A program made the position numbers and the translations under genes. The notes below the pieces were generated by a model. It was not told the DNA's origin, ran no database searches, and was given only the letters and a program-made list of their open reading frames with translations. Shown here piece after piece: positions 1 through 8,056 of a DNA stretch of 64,000 nucleotides; within the stretch, counting starts at the first letter, position 1; every line of letters starts with the position of its first letter. The stretch is from assembly GCF_001641285.1 (NCBI RefSeq), contig NZ_CP014841.1:124001-188000 (forward strand). Reading direction: 5' to 3'. This DNA is from Dyella thiooxydans (lineage in GTDB: Bacteria > Pseudomonadota > Gammaproteobacteria > Xanthomonadales > Rhodanobacteraceae).

Positions 1-1
1 G

Positions 2-1015
2 GGGCAGCTGCTCACCGGCGACGCCCCGGACAGCGCCGCATCGGTCGGCGATACCCGGTTGCGACTGGCCACGCGCATCGAGAACACCTACGCCGAGCGC
101 ATCGAGGAACTGCTGACGCCGCTGGTCGGCCCGGGCAAGGTGCGTGCGCAGGTCTACGTCGACCTCGACTTCAGCCAGACCGAGAAGGCGTCGGAAACCT
201 ACGACCACGATCATCCCGCGCTGCGCAGCGAGCAGACCAGCAGCGAGCAACGCACCGACGCGAACACGAACAACGGCGTGCCGGGCGCGCTCAGCAACCA
301 GCCGCCGAACACCCCCGCGCAGCCCACCGCGGCCAATCCGCAGGCGCGTGCGAACGGTGCGGCCGCCACCAGTTCGACCGCATCCACGCCGACCGAGAGT
401 TCTTCCAGCGCGACCCGCAACTTCGAGCTGGACCGCACCATCAGCCACGTCACCGATCCGGCCGGTCGCCTGGCGCGCCTGAGCGTGGCGGTAGTGGTCG
501 ACAACAAGACCGTCGGTACCGGCAAGGACGCCAAGAGCGAGCCGTTCAGTCCGCAGGAACTGGCCCACCTGACCGACCTGGCCAAGAATGCGGTCGGCTT
601 CAACGCCGCGCGCGGCGACACGGTCAGCGTGGTCAACCAGGCGTTCCATCGCGACCCCAGCGCCGACGACACCAGCGAGCCGACGATGTCGTTCTGGCAG
701 CGCCCGGGCATGCTCGACCTGATCAAGCAGGGCGGCGGCATCCTGGTCGCCCTGCTGGTGGCCTTCGGCCTGCTGCGGCCGCTGCTCAAGAGCCTGAGCC
801 GCGGTCCGGGCCGCCCGGTCGAAGAGGCGAACGCCTTGCCCTCGCCGATGCCGAAAGTTTCCGTGCAGGTCGCCGATATTCCGGAGGATGAACCGGCCCG
901 CATCGGGCAGGCGATTGCCTACGAGCAGAAGATCAACATGGCCAAGCGCATGGTGAGCGAGAACCCCAAGCAGGTGGCGCAGGTCGTCCGCAACTGGGTG
1001 GGCGACAATGGCTGA
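2..1015 (+). CDS. fliF: Flagellar MS-ring protein FliF, C-terminal part (5' truncated by window edge)
   Basis: This is the C-terminal ~337 residues of FliF, which builds the MS ring of the flagellar basal body in the inner membrane. The frame is open from base 2, so the real start lies outside the window. Visible are the conserved stretch around GPGKVRAQV and DLDFSQTEK, a long Ser/Thr/Pro/Ala-rich linker, a C-terminal membrane segment (about bases 719-790, GGGILVALLVAFGLLRPLL) and a cytoplasmic tail ending NWVGDNG, which in the family binds FliG. The stop overlaps the fliG start by eight bases, so the two are almost certainly translationally coupled. A TTG at base 59 is only an internal codon. 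Full-length FliF is about 550 residues. Confidence 0.95.
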   Translation, partial: GQLLTGDAPDSAASVGDTRLRLATRIENTYAERIEELLTPLVGPGKVRAQVYVDLDFSQTEKASETYDHDHPALRSEQTSSEQRTDANTNNGVPGALSNQPPNTPAQPTAANPQARANGAAATSSTASTPTESSSSATRNFELDRTISHVTDPAGRLARLSVAVVVDNKTVGTGKDAKSEPFSPQELAHLTDLAKNAVGFNAARGDTVSVVNQAFHRDPSADDTSEPTMSFWQRPGMLDLIKQGGGILVALLVAFGLLRPLLKSLSRGPGRPVEEANALPSPMPKVSVQVADIPEDEPARIGQAIAYEQKINMAKRMVSENPKQVAQVVRNWVGDNG

Positions 1016-2012
1016 GCAGGTTTCCGACGGCGCCCGCCAGGCCGCGATCCTGCTGCTCACGCTGGGTGAGCAGGATGCCGCGGAGGTGCTCAAGCACCTG
1101 TCCGCGCGCGACGTGCAGGCGGTCGGTTCGGCGATGGCCGGACTCACCAGCGTCAGCCGCAACGAAGTCGAGGGCGTGCTCAACCGCCTCAACGAGGACG
1201 TCGGCCACCAGACCGCACTGGGCGTCGGCACCGAGGACTACATCCGCAAGATCCTCACCAACGCCCTGGGCGAGAGCAAGGCGGGCGGCCTGATCGATCG
1301 CATCCTGCTCGGTCGCTCCAGCAAGGGGCTGGAGTCGCTCAAGTGGATGGAGAGCCGGGCGATCGCCGAGCTGATCAACCTGGAGCATCCGCAGATCATC
1401 GCTCTGGTGCTGGCCCATCTTGAACCGGACCAGGCGGCCGAGGTGCTCGGCTACCTGCCGCCGCGCACGCGCTCGGACGCGATCATGCGCATCGCCACGC
1501 TCGACGGCGTGCAGCCGCATGCGCTGAACGAGCTGGACGAGATCATGGAGCGCCAGTTCTCCGGCAGCTCCAACAAGCTCAAGTCGGCCAGCGTCGGTGG
1601 CCTGAAGGCGGCCGCGGACATCCTCAACTCGATGGAGTCCAGTCGCGAGGCCGAACTGATGTCGGCGATCCGCACGCAGGATGCCGGCCTGGGCGGCAAA
1701 ATCGAGGAGCTGATGTTCGTCTTTGACGACCTGGCCGAGCTGGACGACCGCAGCATGCAGACGCTGCTGCGCGAAGTGCCGTCGGCGCGCCTGACGGTGG
1801 CGTTGAAGGGGGCCGAGTCGGCCATCCGCGAAAAGATCTTCGCGAACATGTCCAAGCGCGCCGCCGACATGCTGCGCGACGATCTGGAAGTGTCCGGTCC
1901 GGTCCGCGTGAGCGAGGTCGATGCGGCGCAGAAGGAAGTGCTGATGATCGCCCGTCGCCTGGCCGATGCCGGTCAGCTGACGCTCTCTGCCGGCGGGGAT
2001 GACTTCGTCTGA
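1008..2012 (+). CDS. fliG: Flagellar motor switch protein FliG
   Basis: FliG (334 aa) sits in the C-ring, couples FliF to FliM and takes torque from the MotA stator. The length matches the family (about 330). The N-terminal domain (about 1-100) binds FliF; the middle domain carries the signature EHPQ at residues 126-129, used for FliM contact; the C-terminal torque domain follows. The ATG overlaps the end of fliF by eight bases, and its TGA shares one base with the fliH ATG. It is the second gene of the fliFGHIJK run. Identification is firm from both sequence and order. Confidence 0.97.
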   Translation: MAEQVSDGARQAAILLLTLGEQDAAEVLKHLSARDVQAVGSAMAGLTSVSRNEVEGVLNRLNEDVGHQTALGVGTEDYIRKILTNALGESKAGGLIDRILLGRSSKGLESLKWMESRAIAELINLEHPQIIALVLAHLEPDQAAEVLGYLPPRTRSDAIMRIATLDGVQPHALNELDEIMERQFSGSSNKLKSASVGGLKAAADILNSMESSREAELMSAIRTQDAGLGGKIEELMFVFDDLAELDDRSMQTLLREVPSARLTVALKGAESAIREKIFANMSKRAADMLRDDLEVSGPVRVSEVDAAQKEVLMIARRLADAGQLTLSAGGDDFV

Positions 2013-2653
2013 TGGCCGCGCAGATCATTCGCGACGCGTTCAGCGGGTTCCAGCGCTGGGAGCTGCCGTCGGTCGTGGATCGCCAGGCCGCCGAGTCGGC
2101 GCCGGAAGAGGGTGGCCCGCCGACCGTCGCCGAACTGGAAGCGCTCGAGCGCCAGGCGCGCGAGGAAGGCTATGCCGCCGGTCGCGCCGAGGGCCTGGCC
2201 GACGCGAAGCGCGAGCGGGAAGCCATGGTGCGGCAGTTCGAGACGCTGCTGGATGCCGCTGCGCGCCCGCTCGAAGCGCTCGACGAGGCGACCGAGCAGG
2301 AACTGGCGCGACTGGCCACGGTGATCGCCCGCCGGGTGATCGCGCACGAGCTGGTCACCTCGCCGGCACTGATCGTGCAGGCCGTGCAGCAGGCCGCGCG
2401 GGCGCTGCCGTCCGCGGCCCGCGAGGTGCGCGTGCGCGTGCATCCCGACGACCTGGCGGTGCTGCGCGAGCACCAGGTGGCCGAAGAGCACTGGCAACTG
2501 CTGCCCGATCCGGCGCTCTCGCGGGGCGACTGCGCGCTCGAGAGCGAGCGCTCGCGACTGGATGCCCGCGTCGATACCCGCCTGGCCGCCATCGTCGACG
2601 CGGTGCTGGGCATCGGCTCGGACGACGACGGCGGTGACGAGGTGACGGCATGA
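2012..2653 (+). CDS. fliH: Flagellar export ATPase regulator FliH
   Basis: FliH (213 aa) dimerises and binds the FliI ATPase at the flagellar type III export gate, holding it in check and linking it to the C-ring. The N-terminal third is charged and helical with a Gly-containing heptad stretch ([18 protein letters not shown]), typical of the FliH GxxxG helix. The C-terminal half (about 105-200) matches the V-ATPase E-subunit-like fold, for example [15 protein letters not shown]. The start ATG overlaps the fliG stop by one base. The TGA lies in an ATGA with the following small frame, not with fliI, which is unusual for this operon. Confidence 0.93.
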   Translation: MAAQIIRDAFSGFQRWELPSVVDRQAAESAPEEGGPPTVAELEALERQAREEGYAAGRAEGLADAKREREAMVRQFETLLDAAARPLEALDEATEQELARLATVIARRVIAHELVTSPALIVQAVQQAARALPSAAREVRVRVHPDDLAVLREHQVAEEHWQLLPDPALSRGDCALESERSRLDARVDTRLAAIVDAVLGIGSDDDGGDEVTA

Positions 2654-3084
2654 CCCGTCCCGCTCACGCCAGCAAGGTCGTCTCGATGGCCGCCCATCCG
2701 GCCACCCCGAGACATCGCGCGATGTACGGCGCCGCGCAGCCGCAGGCCGGCTGGGTGGTGCTGGCCGATTTGCCGGGCGATCCCCGCCTGGCCGCGCGCC
2801 TCGCCCGTCGCGATGCCCGCTCGGGCCGGTCGCAGGTGGCTGGCCGCGTGACGGTGTACCTGCGTCTGATCCTGCTTCGCAGGCTGTGGCGGCGTTGCTG
2901 CCGCGGCCTCTCCGTTTCGCGCCGCTGGTGGGTCCCCGCGAAGCCAACCTCCCCGTTTGCCTCCCCCGACGGCGTGGCAGGTTGGCCCAAGCGATCCCCC
3001 CGTCCCACGGGTGCCCACCCGCGGCGCGATTTCCCTTCGGTCCAGGCCCGTCGTCGGCCACTGCGCGACGGGAGCTCGCGGTGA
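2650..3084 (+). CDS. Unrecognised 144-aa reading frame inserted between fliH and fliI
   Basis: I do not recognise this protein and it matches no flagellar family I know. The frame begins with ATG in an ATGA overlap with fliH and ends with TGA in a GTGA overlap with the fliI start, so it is positioned exactly like a coupled operon gene. The first ~75 codons have the GCC/CTG/GTG/CGC-rich usage of real genes here. From about codon 76 the translation becomes Arg/Pro/Trp-rich and looks like noncoding DNA read through. It may be a true lineage-specific gene, a decayed one, or a spacer that keeps ribosomes running to fliI. In most flagellar operons fliH and fliI are adjacent. Confidence 0.35.
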   Translation: MTRPAHASKVVSMAAHPATPRHRAMYGAAQPQAGWVVLADLPGDPRLAARLARRDARSGRSQVAGRVTVYLRLILLRRLWRRCCRGLSVSRRWWVPAKPTSPFASPDGVAGWPKRSPRPTGAHPRRDFPSVQARRRPLRDGSSR

Positions 3085-4445
3085 GTCCGGACCTGCAGGC
3101 CCGGCGCAGCGAACACTGGCGCGAACGGCTCGCCCGTCGCGGCCGGCGCGCCGAGCTGGCGCACACCCTGACCGTGGAAGGCCGGTTGCGCCGCGTGGTC
3201 GGCTTGACGCTCGAGGCGGAGGGCTGCGAAGCGGCGCTCGGCTCGCGCTGTCTGGTGGACGCCGCCGACGGCGACCAGCTCGATACCGAGGTGGTGGGCT
3301 TCGCCGACGAACGCCTGCTGCTGATGCCGGTGGGCGAGATGCACGGCGTGCTGCCGAATGCCCGGGTGCGCCCGTGCGCCCACGCCGGCGGCCTGCCGGT
3401 GGGGCAGGGTTTGCTCGGTCGCGTGGTCGGTGCCGACGGCCTGCCGCTGGACGGCATGGGGCCGCTGGATACCGACGAGCAGGCCTCGCTGAAGGCCGAG
3501 CCGATCAACCCGATGGAGCGCAAGCCGATCGACACCCGCCTGGACACCGGCGTGCGTGCGATCAACGCGCTGCTCACCGTCGGCCGCGGCCAGCGTTTGG
3601 GGTTGTTCGCCGGTTCCGGCGTCGGCAAATCGACGCTGCTGGGCATGATGACCAAGTACACCGATGCCGACGTGGTGGTGGTGGGCCTGATCGGCGAGCG
3701 CGGTCGCGAGGTGAAGGAATTCGTCGAGCACACGCTGGGCGTGGAAGGGCGCCGCCGCGCGGTGATCGTTGCCGCCCCTGCCGACGCGCCGCCGCTCAAG
3801 CGCCTGCGTGGCGCCCAGTACGCCACCGCGATCGCCGAATGGTTCCGCGACCGTGGGCTGCGCGTGCTGCTGCTGATGGATTCGCTGACCCGCTACGCCC
3901 AGGCGCAACGCGAGATCGCGCTGGCGATCGGCGAGCCGCCGGCGACCAAGGGTTATCCGCCGTCGGTGTTCGCGATGCTGCCGGCGCTGGTCGAACGCGC
4001 CGGCAACGATGCCGAGGGTCGCGGTTCGATCACCGCCTTCTACACCGTGCTGACCGAAGGTGATGACTACCGCCACGACCCGATCGCCGATGCGGCGCGT
4101 GCGATCCTCGATGGCCACATCGTGCTGTCGCGCGACCTGGCCGAGGCCGGTCACTACCCGGCGATCGACATCGAGGCGTCGATCAGCCGCGTGATGCCGG
4201 CGGTGGTGCGCCGCGAGCACCTGCGCTCTGCGCAGCGCTTCCGCCAGATCTATTCGGCCTACCGCCAGCAGCGCGACCTGATCGCGGTGGGTGCCTACCA
4301 GAAGGGTTCCGATCCGCAGGTCGACCATGCCATCGCTATGTGGCCGCGGCTGCGCGCGTTCCTGCAGCAGGAGGTCGACGAGCCGGCGACCCTGGTCCAG
4401 GGCATCGAGGCGCTGTGTGCGCTCACTGGCGAGGGTGAGGCGTGA
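3081..4445 (+). CDS. fliI: Flagellum-specific ATPase FliI
   Basis: FliI (454 aa from this start; E. coli FliI is 457) hydrolyses ATP at the flagellar type III export apparatus. The Walker A motif AGSGVGKST lies at about residues 177-185, followed by the family blocks [43 protein letters not shown] and [16 protein letters not shown] chose the GTG at 3081 because a GGAG lies seven bases upstream and the protein then aligns over the whole FliI length; a longer frame starting at 2886 would add an unrelated Pro/Arg-rich leader. The 3' end overlaps fliJ by four bases (GTGA). Confidence 0.96.
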   Translation: MSPDLQARRSEHWRERLARRGRRAELAHTLTVEGRLRRVVGLTLEAEGCEAALGSRCLVDAADGDQLDTEVVGFADERLLLMPVGEMHGVLPNARVRPCAHAGGLPVGQGLLGRVVGADGLPLDGMGPLDTDEQASLKAEPINPMERKPIDTRLDTGVRAINALLTVGRGQRLGLFAGSGVGKSTLLGMMTKYTDADVVVVGLIGERGREVKEFVEHTLGVEGRRRAVIVAAPADAPPLKRLRGAQYATAIAEWFRDRGLRVLLLMDSLTRYAQAQREIALAIGEPPATKGYPPSVFAMLPALVERAGNDAEGRGSITAFYTVLTEGDDYRHDPIADAARAILDGHIVLSRDLAEAGHYPAIDIEASISRVMPAVVRREHLRSAQRFRQIYSAYRQQRDLIAVGAYQKGSDPQVDHAIAMWPRLRAFLQQEVDEPATLVQGIEALCALTGEGEA

Positions 4446-4879
4446 GGTCGCGCGCCGACCGCCTGCAGCCGGCCGTGGACCAGGCGCACGACCGCCGCGA
4501 CCAGGCCATGCAGCGGCTGGCCGAGCAGCAGCAGAAGCTGGCCCGCGCCGAACACCAGCTGGAGGAACTCAAGCGCTACCGGCACGACTACGCCTCGGCC
4601 CAGGCCGGCGGTACCAGCGTGCAGGCCTTGCTCAACCTGCAGCAGTTCATCGACCGCATCGATCAGGCGATCGCCCAGCAGGTGGCCGAGGTGCAGCGCC
4701 AGCAGCGTCACCTGGAGCATGCGCGCGGCCACTGGCGCGAGGCGCACGCGCGGGAGAAGGCGCTGGACAGCGTGGTGAGCCGTTACCGCGAAGCCGAGCG
4801 CAAGGCCGAAGACCGGCGCGAGCAGTCCGATGTGGACGAACGCATGCAGCACCGCCGCCCGCCGGGGCTCTCGCGCTGA
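4442..4879 (+). CDS. fliJ: Flagellar export chaperone/escort FliJ
   Basis: FliJ (145 aa) is the small coiled-coil stalk of the FliI ring that recycles export chaperones and activates the export gate. The protein is almost wholly helical and charged, with long heptad stretches ([20 protein letters not shown], then [18 protein letters not shown]), and matches the usual FliJ length of 140-150. It starts at GTG inside the fliI stop (GTGA). The fliK start is 80 bases further on. Confidence 0.92.
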   Translation: MRSRADRLQPAVDQAHDRRDQAMQRLAEQQQKLARAEHQLEELKRYRHDYASAQAGGTSVQALLNLQQFIDRIDQAIAQQVAEVQRQQRHLEHARGHWREAHAREKALDSVVSRYREAERKAEDRREQSDVDERMQHRRPPGLSR

Positions 4880-4958
4880 CCGCCATGCGCCCGTTGGCGC
4901 GAACCTTGCTGCCCAGCCTGTAACACGTCGTCCGCGACGAATTTCCGACGAGGTCACC

Positions 4959-6200
4959 ATGCCCGCCACCGCACCGCTTCCCAAGATTTCCGTTGCCACG
5001 CCCAGCGCCGCCGCTCCGGCCAGCGAGTCCCGCGCCGGTTCCGCTGACGCGGCCCGTGTCTTCGACAGCCACCTGGACGCCGCCCGTCAGCAGCAGTCCG
5101 GCAGGGACGCGGCCCGGTCCGCCCCCGACACCGCAAGCCACACCGATACCGGCGCCAGCAAGCCGACGCCGAAGAGCGCGGACAGCCAGGCGAAGGCCGC
5201 CGATCCCAAGGACACGGCGAAAACGGCGGCGGATCAGGGCAGCGCCGCGACCACCACGTCGCTGGTCGCTGGCGTCAAGGCCCAGCCTCCGTCCGACGGC
5301 GATGCCGATACTTCTTCCGACGCCTCGACCGACAAACCGGCAGCACACGACGACGACGCATCGGCCAGCGGCGCCGCTTCGGTCGCCGGCGCGATGCTCG
5401 CCTTGCTGGGACAGGCCATGCCGGCCAATGCCTCGGTCGTCACCGGCGGCGCCGCCAAGGTCATGGCGGCAAGCATTCTGAAGGCGTCGCTGGGCGGTTC
5501 GCCCACGGCCGGCGCCACTGTGTCCGGCAGCACCGATCCGGCCGCGGCCGCTGCCACGGCCAGCGACAGCACGACCGCTACCGACGCCAGCCCGACAGCG
5601 ACCGGCACGGGGCAGACCCTGCAGGGTCTGGCCTCCTTCAACGATCTGTTCGCCTCCGGCCTGCCGAAGGCCGCCATGCGACAGGACGACAAGACCAGCA
5701 TCGATGCGCTGGCCGGACTGATGCAGGCCAGCTCACCGGCCGCTTCCGCGCCGCTGGCGGTGGCGCCGCACGCGCTCACCATCACCGGCCAGGTCGGCAG
5801 TACCGACTTCACCCAGCAGCTCGGCCAGCAGGTGGCCTGGCTCGGTGGGCAGGACATCAAGCAGGCGCGGATCAAGCTGCATCCAGAGGAGCTCGGCTCG
5901 CTCGATGTGAAGGTGAGCGTGCAGCACAACGGGCAGGTCGACGTGACCTTCGCGGCCCAGCACCCGGCGACCGTGCATGCGTTGCAGCAGACCCTGCCGC
6001 AGCTCGACACGCTGCTGGCCCAGCAGGGCCTTTCGCTGGGGCAGGCGCAGGTCGGGCAGCAGTCGGCCGGAGGCGGCGATAGCAACCGCTCATCCTCGTC
6101 GTCCGGCGGCGCCGGCGATGCGACGGATGCGGCGATCGGCGAGGTGGCCGCGGCCCCGGCGACGATCAGTGCGGTGGGCCTGCTCGACGCGTTCGCCTGA
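4959..6200 (+). CDS. fliK: Flagellar hook-length control protein FliK
   Basis: FliK (413 aa) is the exported molecular ruler that stops hook growth and switches the export gate to filament substrates. The N-terminal ~280 residues are low-complexity Ala/Ser/Thr/Asp-rich, as expected for the flexible ruler part. The C-terminal Flg_hook domain (about 270-365) carries the hallmark IKLHPEELGSLDVKVSV. I chose the ATG at 4959 because GAGG lies five bases upstream; an earlier in-frame ATG at 4830 sits inside fliJ. It is the last flagellar gene here; fliL-fliM and the rest do not follow. Confidence 0.92.
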   Translation: MPATAPLPKISVATPSAAAPASESRAGSADAARVFDSHLDAARQQQSGRDAARSAPDTASHTDTGASKPTPKSADSQAKAADPKDTAKTAADQGSAATTTSLVAGVKAQPPSDGDADTSSDASTDKPAAHDDDASASGAASVAGAMLALLGQAMPANASVVTGGAAKVMAASILKASLGGSPTAGATVSGSTDPAAAAATASDSTTATDASPTATGTGQTLQGLASFNDLFASGLPKAAMRQDDKTSIDALAGLMQASSPAASAPLAVAPHALTITGQVGSTDFTQQLGQQVAWLGGQDIKQARIKLHPEELGSLDVKVSVQHNGQVDVTFAAQHPATVHALQQTLPQLDTLLAQQGLSLGQAQVGQQSAGGGDSNRSSSSSGGAGDATDAAIGEVAAAPATISAVGLLDAFA

Positions 6201-6227
6201 CGCAGTGCGACGCCTGGAGCGTGCCAT

Positions 6228-6248
6228 CCGACCGCTCGGAACGGTCGG
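6228..6248 (+). terminator. Hairpin after fliK, possible terminator
   Basis: A perfect seven-base stem (CCGACCG / CGGTCGG) with a seven-base loop lies 28 bases after the fliK stop. There is no T-run after it, so intrinsic termination is only a possibility. It marks the boundary between the flagellar operon and the flavin reductase gene. Confidence 0.4.
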
Positions 6249-6294
6249 CGAAGGCTAGACTGCGCGCCTGCTTCCCGCGAAGGACACCCCCACG

Positions 6295-6903
6295 ATGCAA
6301 CTGGACCTGGCCGGCCTCAGCGCCGAGGAGGCCTACCGCTGGCTGACCGCCACCGTGACGCCGCGGCCGATCGCCTGGGTTTCGTCGGTTTCCGCCGCGG
6401 GCGTGGCCAACCTGGCACCCTTCAGTTTCTTCCAGGTGATCTGCGACCAGCCGCCGACGTTGATGGTCAATGTCGGACTCAATCCCGGTGGGCGGCTGAA
6501 GGACACCCTGGTCAACGCGCGTGAGACCGGACAGCTGGTGATCCATCTGGTCAACGCTGCGATGGCGCCGGTGATGAACGAGACGGCCGCCACGTTGCCG
6601 CCGGAGGTCAGCGAGATCGAGGTGAACGGTCTGGAGACGGTGCCGGGTACCCGCGTCGCCGTGCCGCGACTGCTGCAGGCTCCGGTCGCGTTCGAATGCG
6701 AGGTGGAGAGCATCACGCCGTACCCGGCGGAGAGCCCGCGGCACTTCCTGATCTTCGCGCGCGTGCTGCTGGCCCACATCGACGATGCGGTGATGGCCGA
6801 TGAGCGTCATGTCGACCCCGAAAAGCTCGACCTCGTCGGGCGCATGGGCGGCCTGTGGTACTCGACCACGCGCGACCGCTTCCCGATGAAGCGCCCGCCC
6901 TAG
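6295..6903 (+). CDS. Flavin reductase family protein (FMN-binding split barrel)
   Basis: This 202-aa protein belongs to the flavin reductase-like/DIM6-NTAB family, which binds FMN and either reduces it with NAD(P)H or uses it as a cofactor. Family blocks are visible: TPRPIAWVSSVSAAGVANLAPFSFF near residues 22-46 (PRPIAWVST-type motif), then NPGGRLKDTLVNARETGQ, and the C-terminal VGRMGGLWYSTTRDRF. No partner monooxygenase lies next to it, so the substrate cannot be named. It is the first non-flagellar gene after fliK and is convergent with the amidase gene, six bases away. Confidence 0.85.
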   Translation: MQLDLAGLSAEEAYRWLTATVTPRPIAWVSSVSAAGVANLAPFSFFQVICDQPPTLMVNVGLNPGGRLKDTLVNARETGQLVIHLVNAAMAPVMNETAATLPPEVSEIEVNGLETVPGTRVAVPRLLQAPVAFECEVESITPYPAESPRHFLIFARVLLAHIDDAVMADERHVDPEKLDLVGRMGGLWYSTTRDRFPMKRPP

Positions 6904-6909
6904 GCGTGC

Positions 6910-7467
6910 TCAGGCGCGGATGCGCTCCAGCTCCGCGCCGGCCAGCACCTCGTCCCACGGAAACCGCGGACCGGGATCGCGCTTGCGCGGCACCTGCAGC
7001 GACGGATCGTCGCTGGCCGCCACGCGGGCGGTGTCGAGGTCCTCGTGGCCGGCGATCTGCCGCAGTGCCGGAAACTCGGCGCGCAGCTGCGTCAGCAGCG
7101 CTTTCAGTGCTGCGATCTGCGCAGGCGGGTAGGGTTCGTCCATCGCCTGGTGGCGCGAGTCGAACCAGTCGGGGTAGCGCCCGGAGTTGACCAGCTCGAT
7201 GCCGATCGACGCCGGGTTGCAGCCGCGCACGTGGTGCGCCACGCGGGTGCCGGGCACGTAGCGTTCGATGCGGCCGTCGCGGTCGACGTAGTAGTGGCCG
7301 CTGTTGCCGGTGCCGCTGTCGTGCAGCACGCGCTCGCCGTACTCGCGGGCCATCGCCAGGTCGGGCAGCTCGGTGCAGTGGATCACCACCAGGGTGACGG
7401 CGTCGGCCGGGCGCGCTTCGAGGCGGTCGACGTAGGGCAGGAAATGGTCGTGGACGGTGACGGGCAT
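6910..7467 (-). CDS. N-acetylmuramoyl-L-alanine amidase, AmpD-like (Amidase_2)
   Basis: This 185-aa zinc amidase probably cleaves the lactyl amide bond between MurNAc and L-Ala in (anhydro)muropeptides. Catalytic positions line up with AmpD: His30 (VVIHCTELP), Glu91 (IGIELVNSG), His141 (AGHEDLD), Lys162 and Asp164 (KRDPGP). No signal peptide is visible from the chosen start MPVTVHDHF, suggesting a cytoplasmic recycling enzyme like AmpD. A longer frame upstream is antisense to the next gene's promoter and is not used. It differs from E. coli AmpD in detail, so I leave the symbol out. Confidence 0.88.
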   Translation of the reverse strand: MPVTVHDHFLPYVDRLEARPADAVTLVVIHCTELPDLAMAREYGERVLHDSGTGNSGHYYVDRDGRIERYVPGTRVAHHVRGCNPASIGIELVNSGRYPDWFDSRHQAMDEPYPPAQIAALKALLTQLRAEFPALRQIAGHEDLDTARVAASDDPSLQVPRKRDPGPRFPWDEVLAGAELERIRA

Positions 7468-7528
7468 GCGCGGGAGTCTCGCACGGTGCCGCGGTATCAT
7501 GAACGACCCGCCACGCCGAGTCGCCGCC

Positions 7529-8056
7529 ATGCGCCCCCCGATCATCCTCTCGCACGGTGCCGAATCCGGCCCCGACGCCACCAAGGTCAGCGCGCTGGCC
7601 CGGCTGGCCGAATCGCTGGGCTGGTCCACCCTGCGTCCCGACTATCGCGAGGACGACGCGCTCGGCCTGGCCGGCTCGGTGGCACCGCGGCTGGCACGGC
7701 TGGAGGCGTTGATCCGGGCGCAGCCGGTGCCGCCGGTGCTGGTCGGCTCCAGCATGGGCGCCTTCGTCTCCGGGCTGGCCTCGCTTGAGCAGCCGGTGGC
7801 GGGCCTGTTCCTGATGGCGACGCCGGAGTCCATCCCCGGCTGCGAGGTGGATTTCGACGTCTCCCCCGACGTCCCCACCGTGCTGATCCACGGCTGGCGC
7901 GACGAACTCTGCCCGCTGGACGACATGTACGCCTTCGCCGAACGGCGTCAGTTGCCGCTGCTGATCCTCGACGACGATCACCGGCTGTCCGAGAGCGTGG
8001 ACGCCATCGCCGGGCAGTTCCGACTGTTCCTCGAGCACGTGGCGGGCCGCGCATGA
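7529..8056 (+). CDS. Small alpha/beta hydrolase (RBBP9/YdeN-like serine hydrolase)
   Basis: A 175-aa alpha/beta hydrolase with a complete visible triad: nucleophile Ser75 in GSSMG, Asp125 in HGWRDELCP and His151 in LDDDHRLSE. The oxyanion region is IILSHGAESGPDATK at residues 5-19. Size and motifs resemble small cytoplasmic serine hydrolases; the substrate is unknown. An in-frame ATG at 7499 exists, but TATCAT around 7495-7500 looks like a -10 box, favouring the later start. The last four bases overlap rlmKL (ATGA), so both are likely co-translated. Confidence 0.85.
   Translation: MRPPIILSHGAESGPDATKVSALARLAESLGWSTLRPDYREDDALGLAGSVAPRLARLEALIRAQPVPPVLVGSSMGAFVSGLASLEQPVAGLFLMATPESIPGCEVDFDVSPDVPTVLIHGWRDELCPLDDMYAFAERRQLPLLILDDDHRLSESVDAIAGQFRLFLEHVAGRA

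Noticed and set aside
2886-3080. FliI starting 65 codons upstream
   Set aside because: The leader is Pro/Arg-rich and unlike any FliI; GTG at 3081 has a good ribosome site and the right length.
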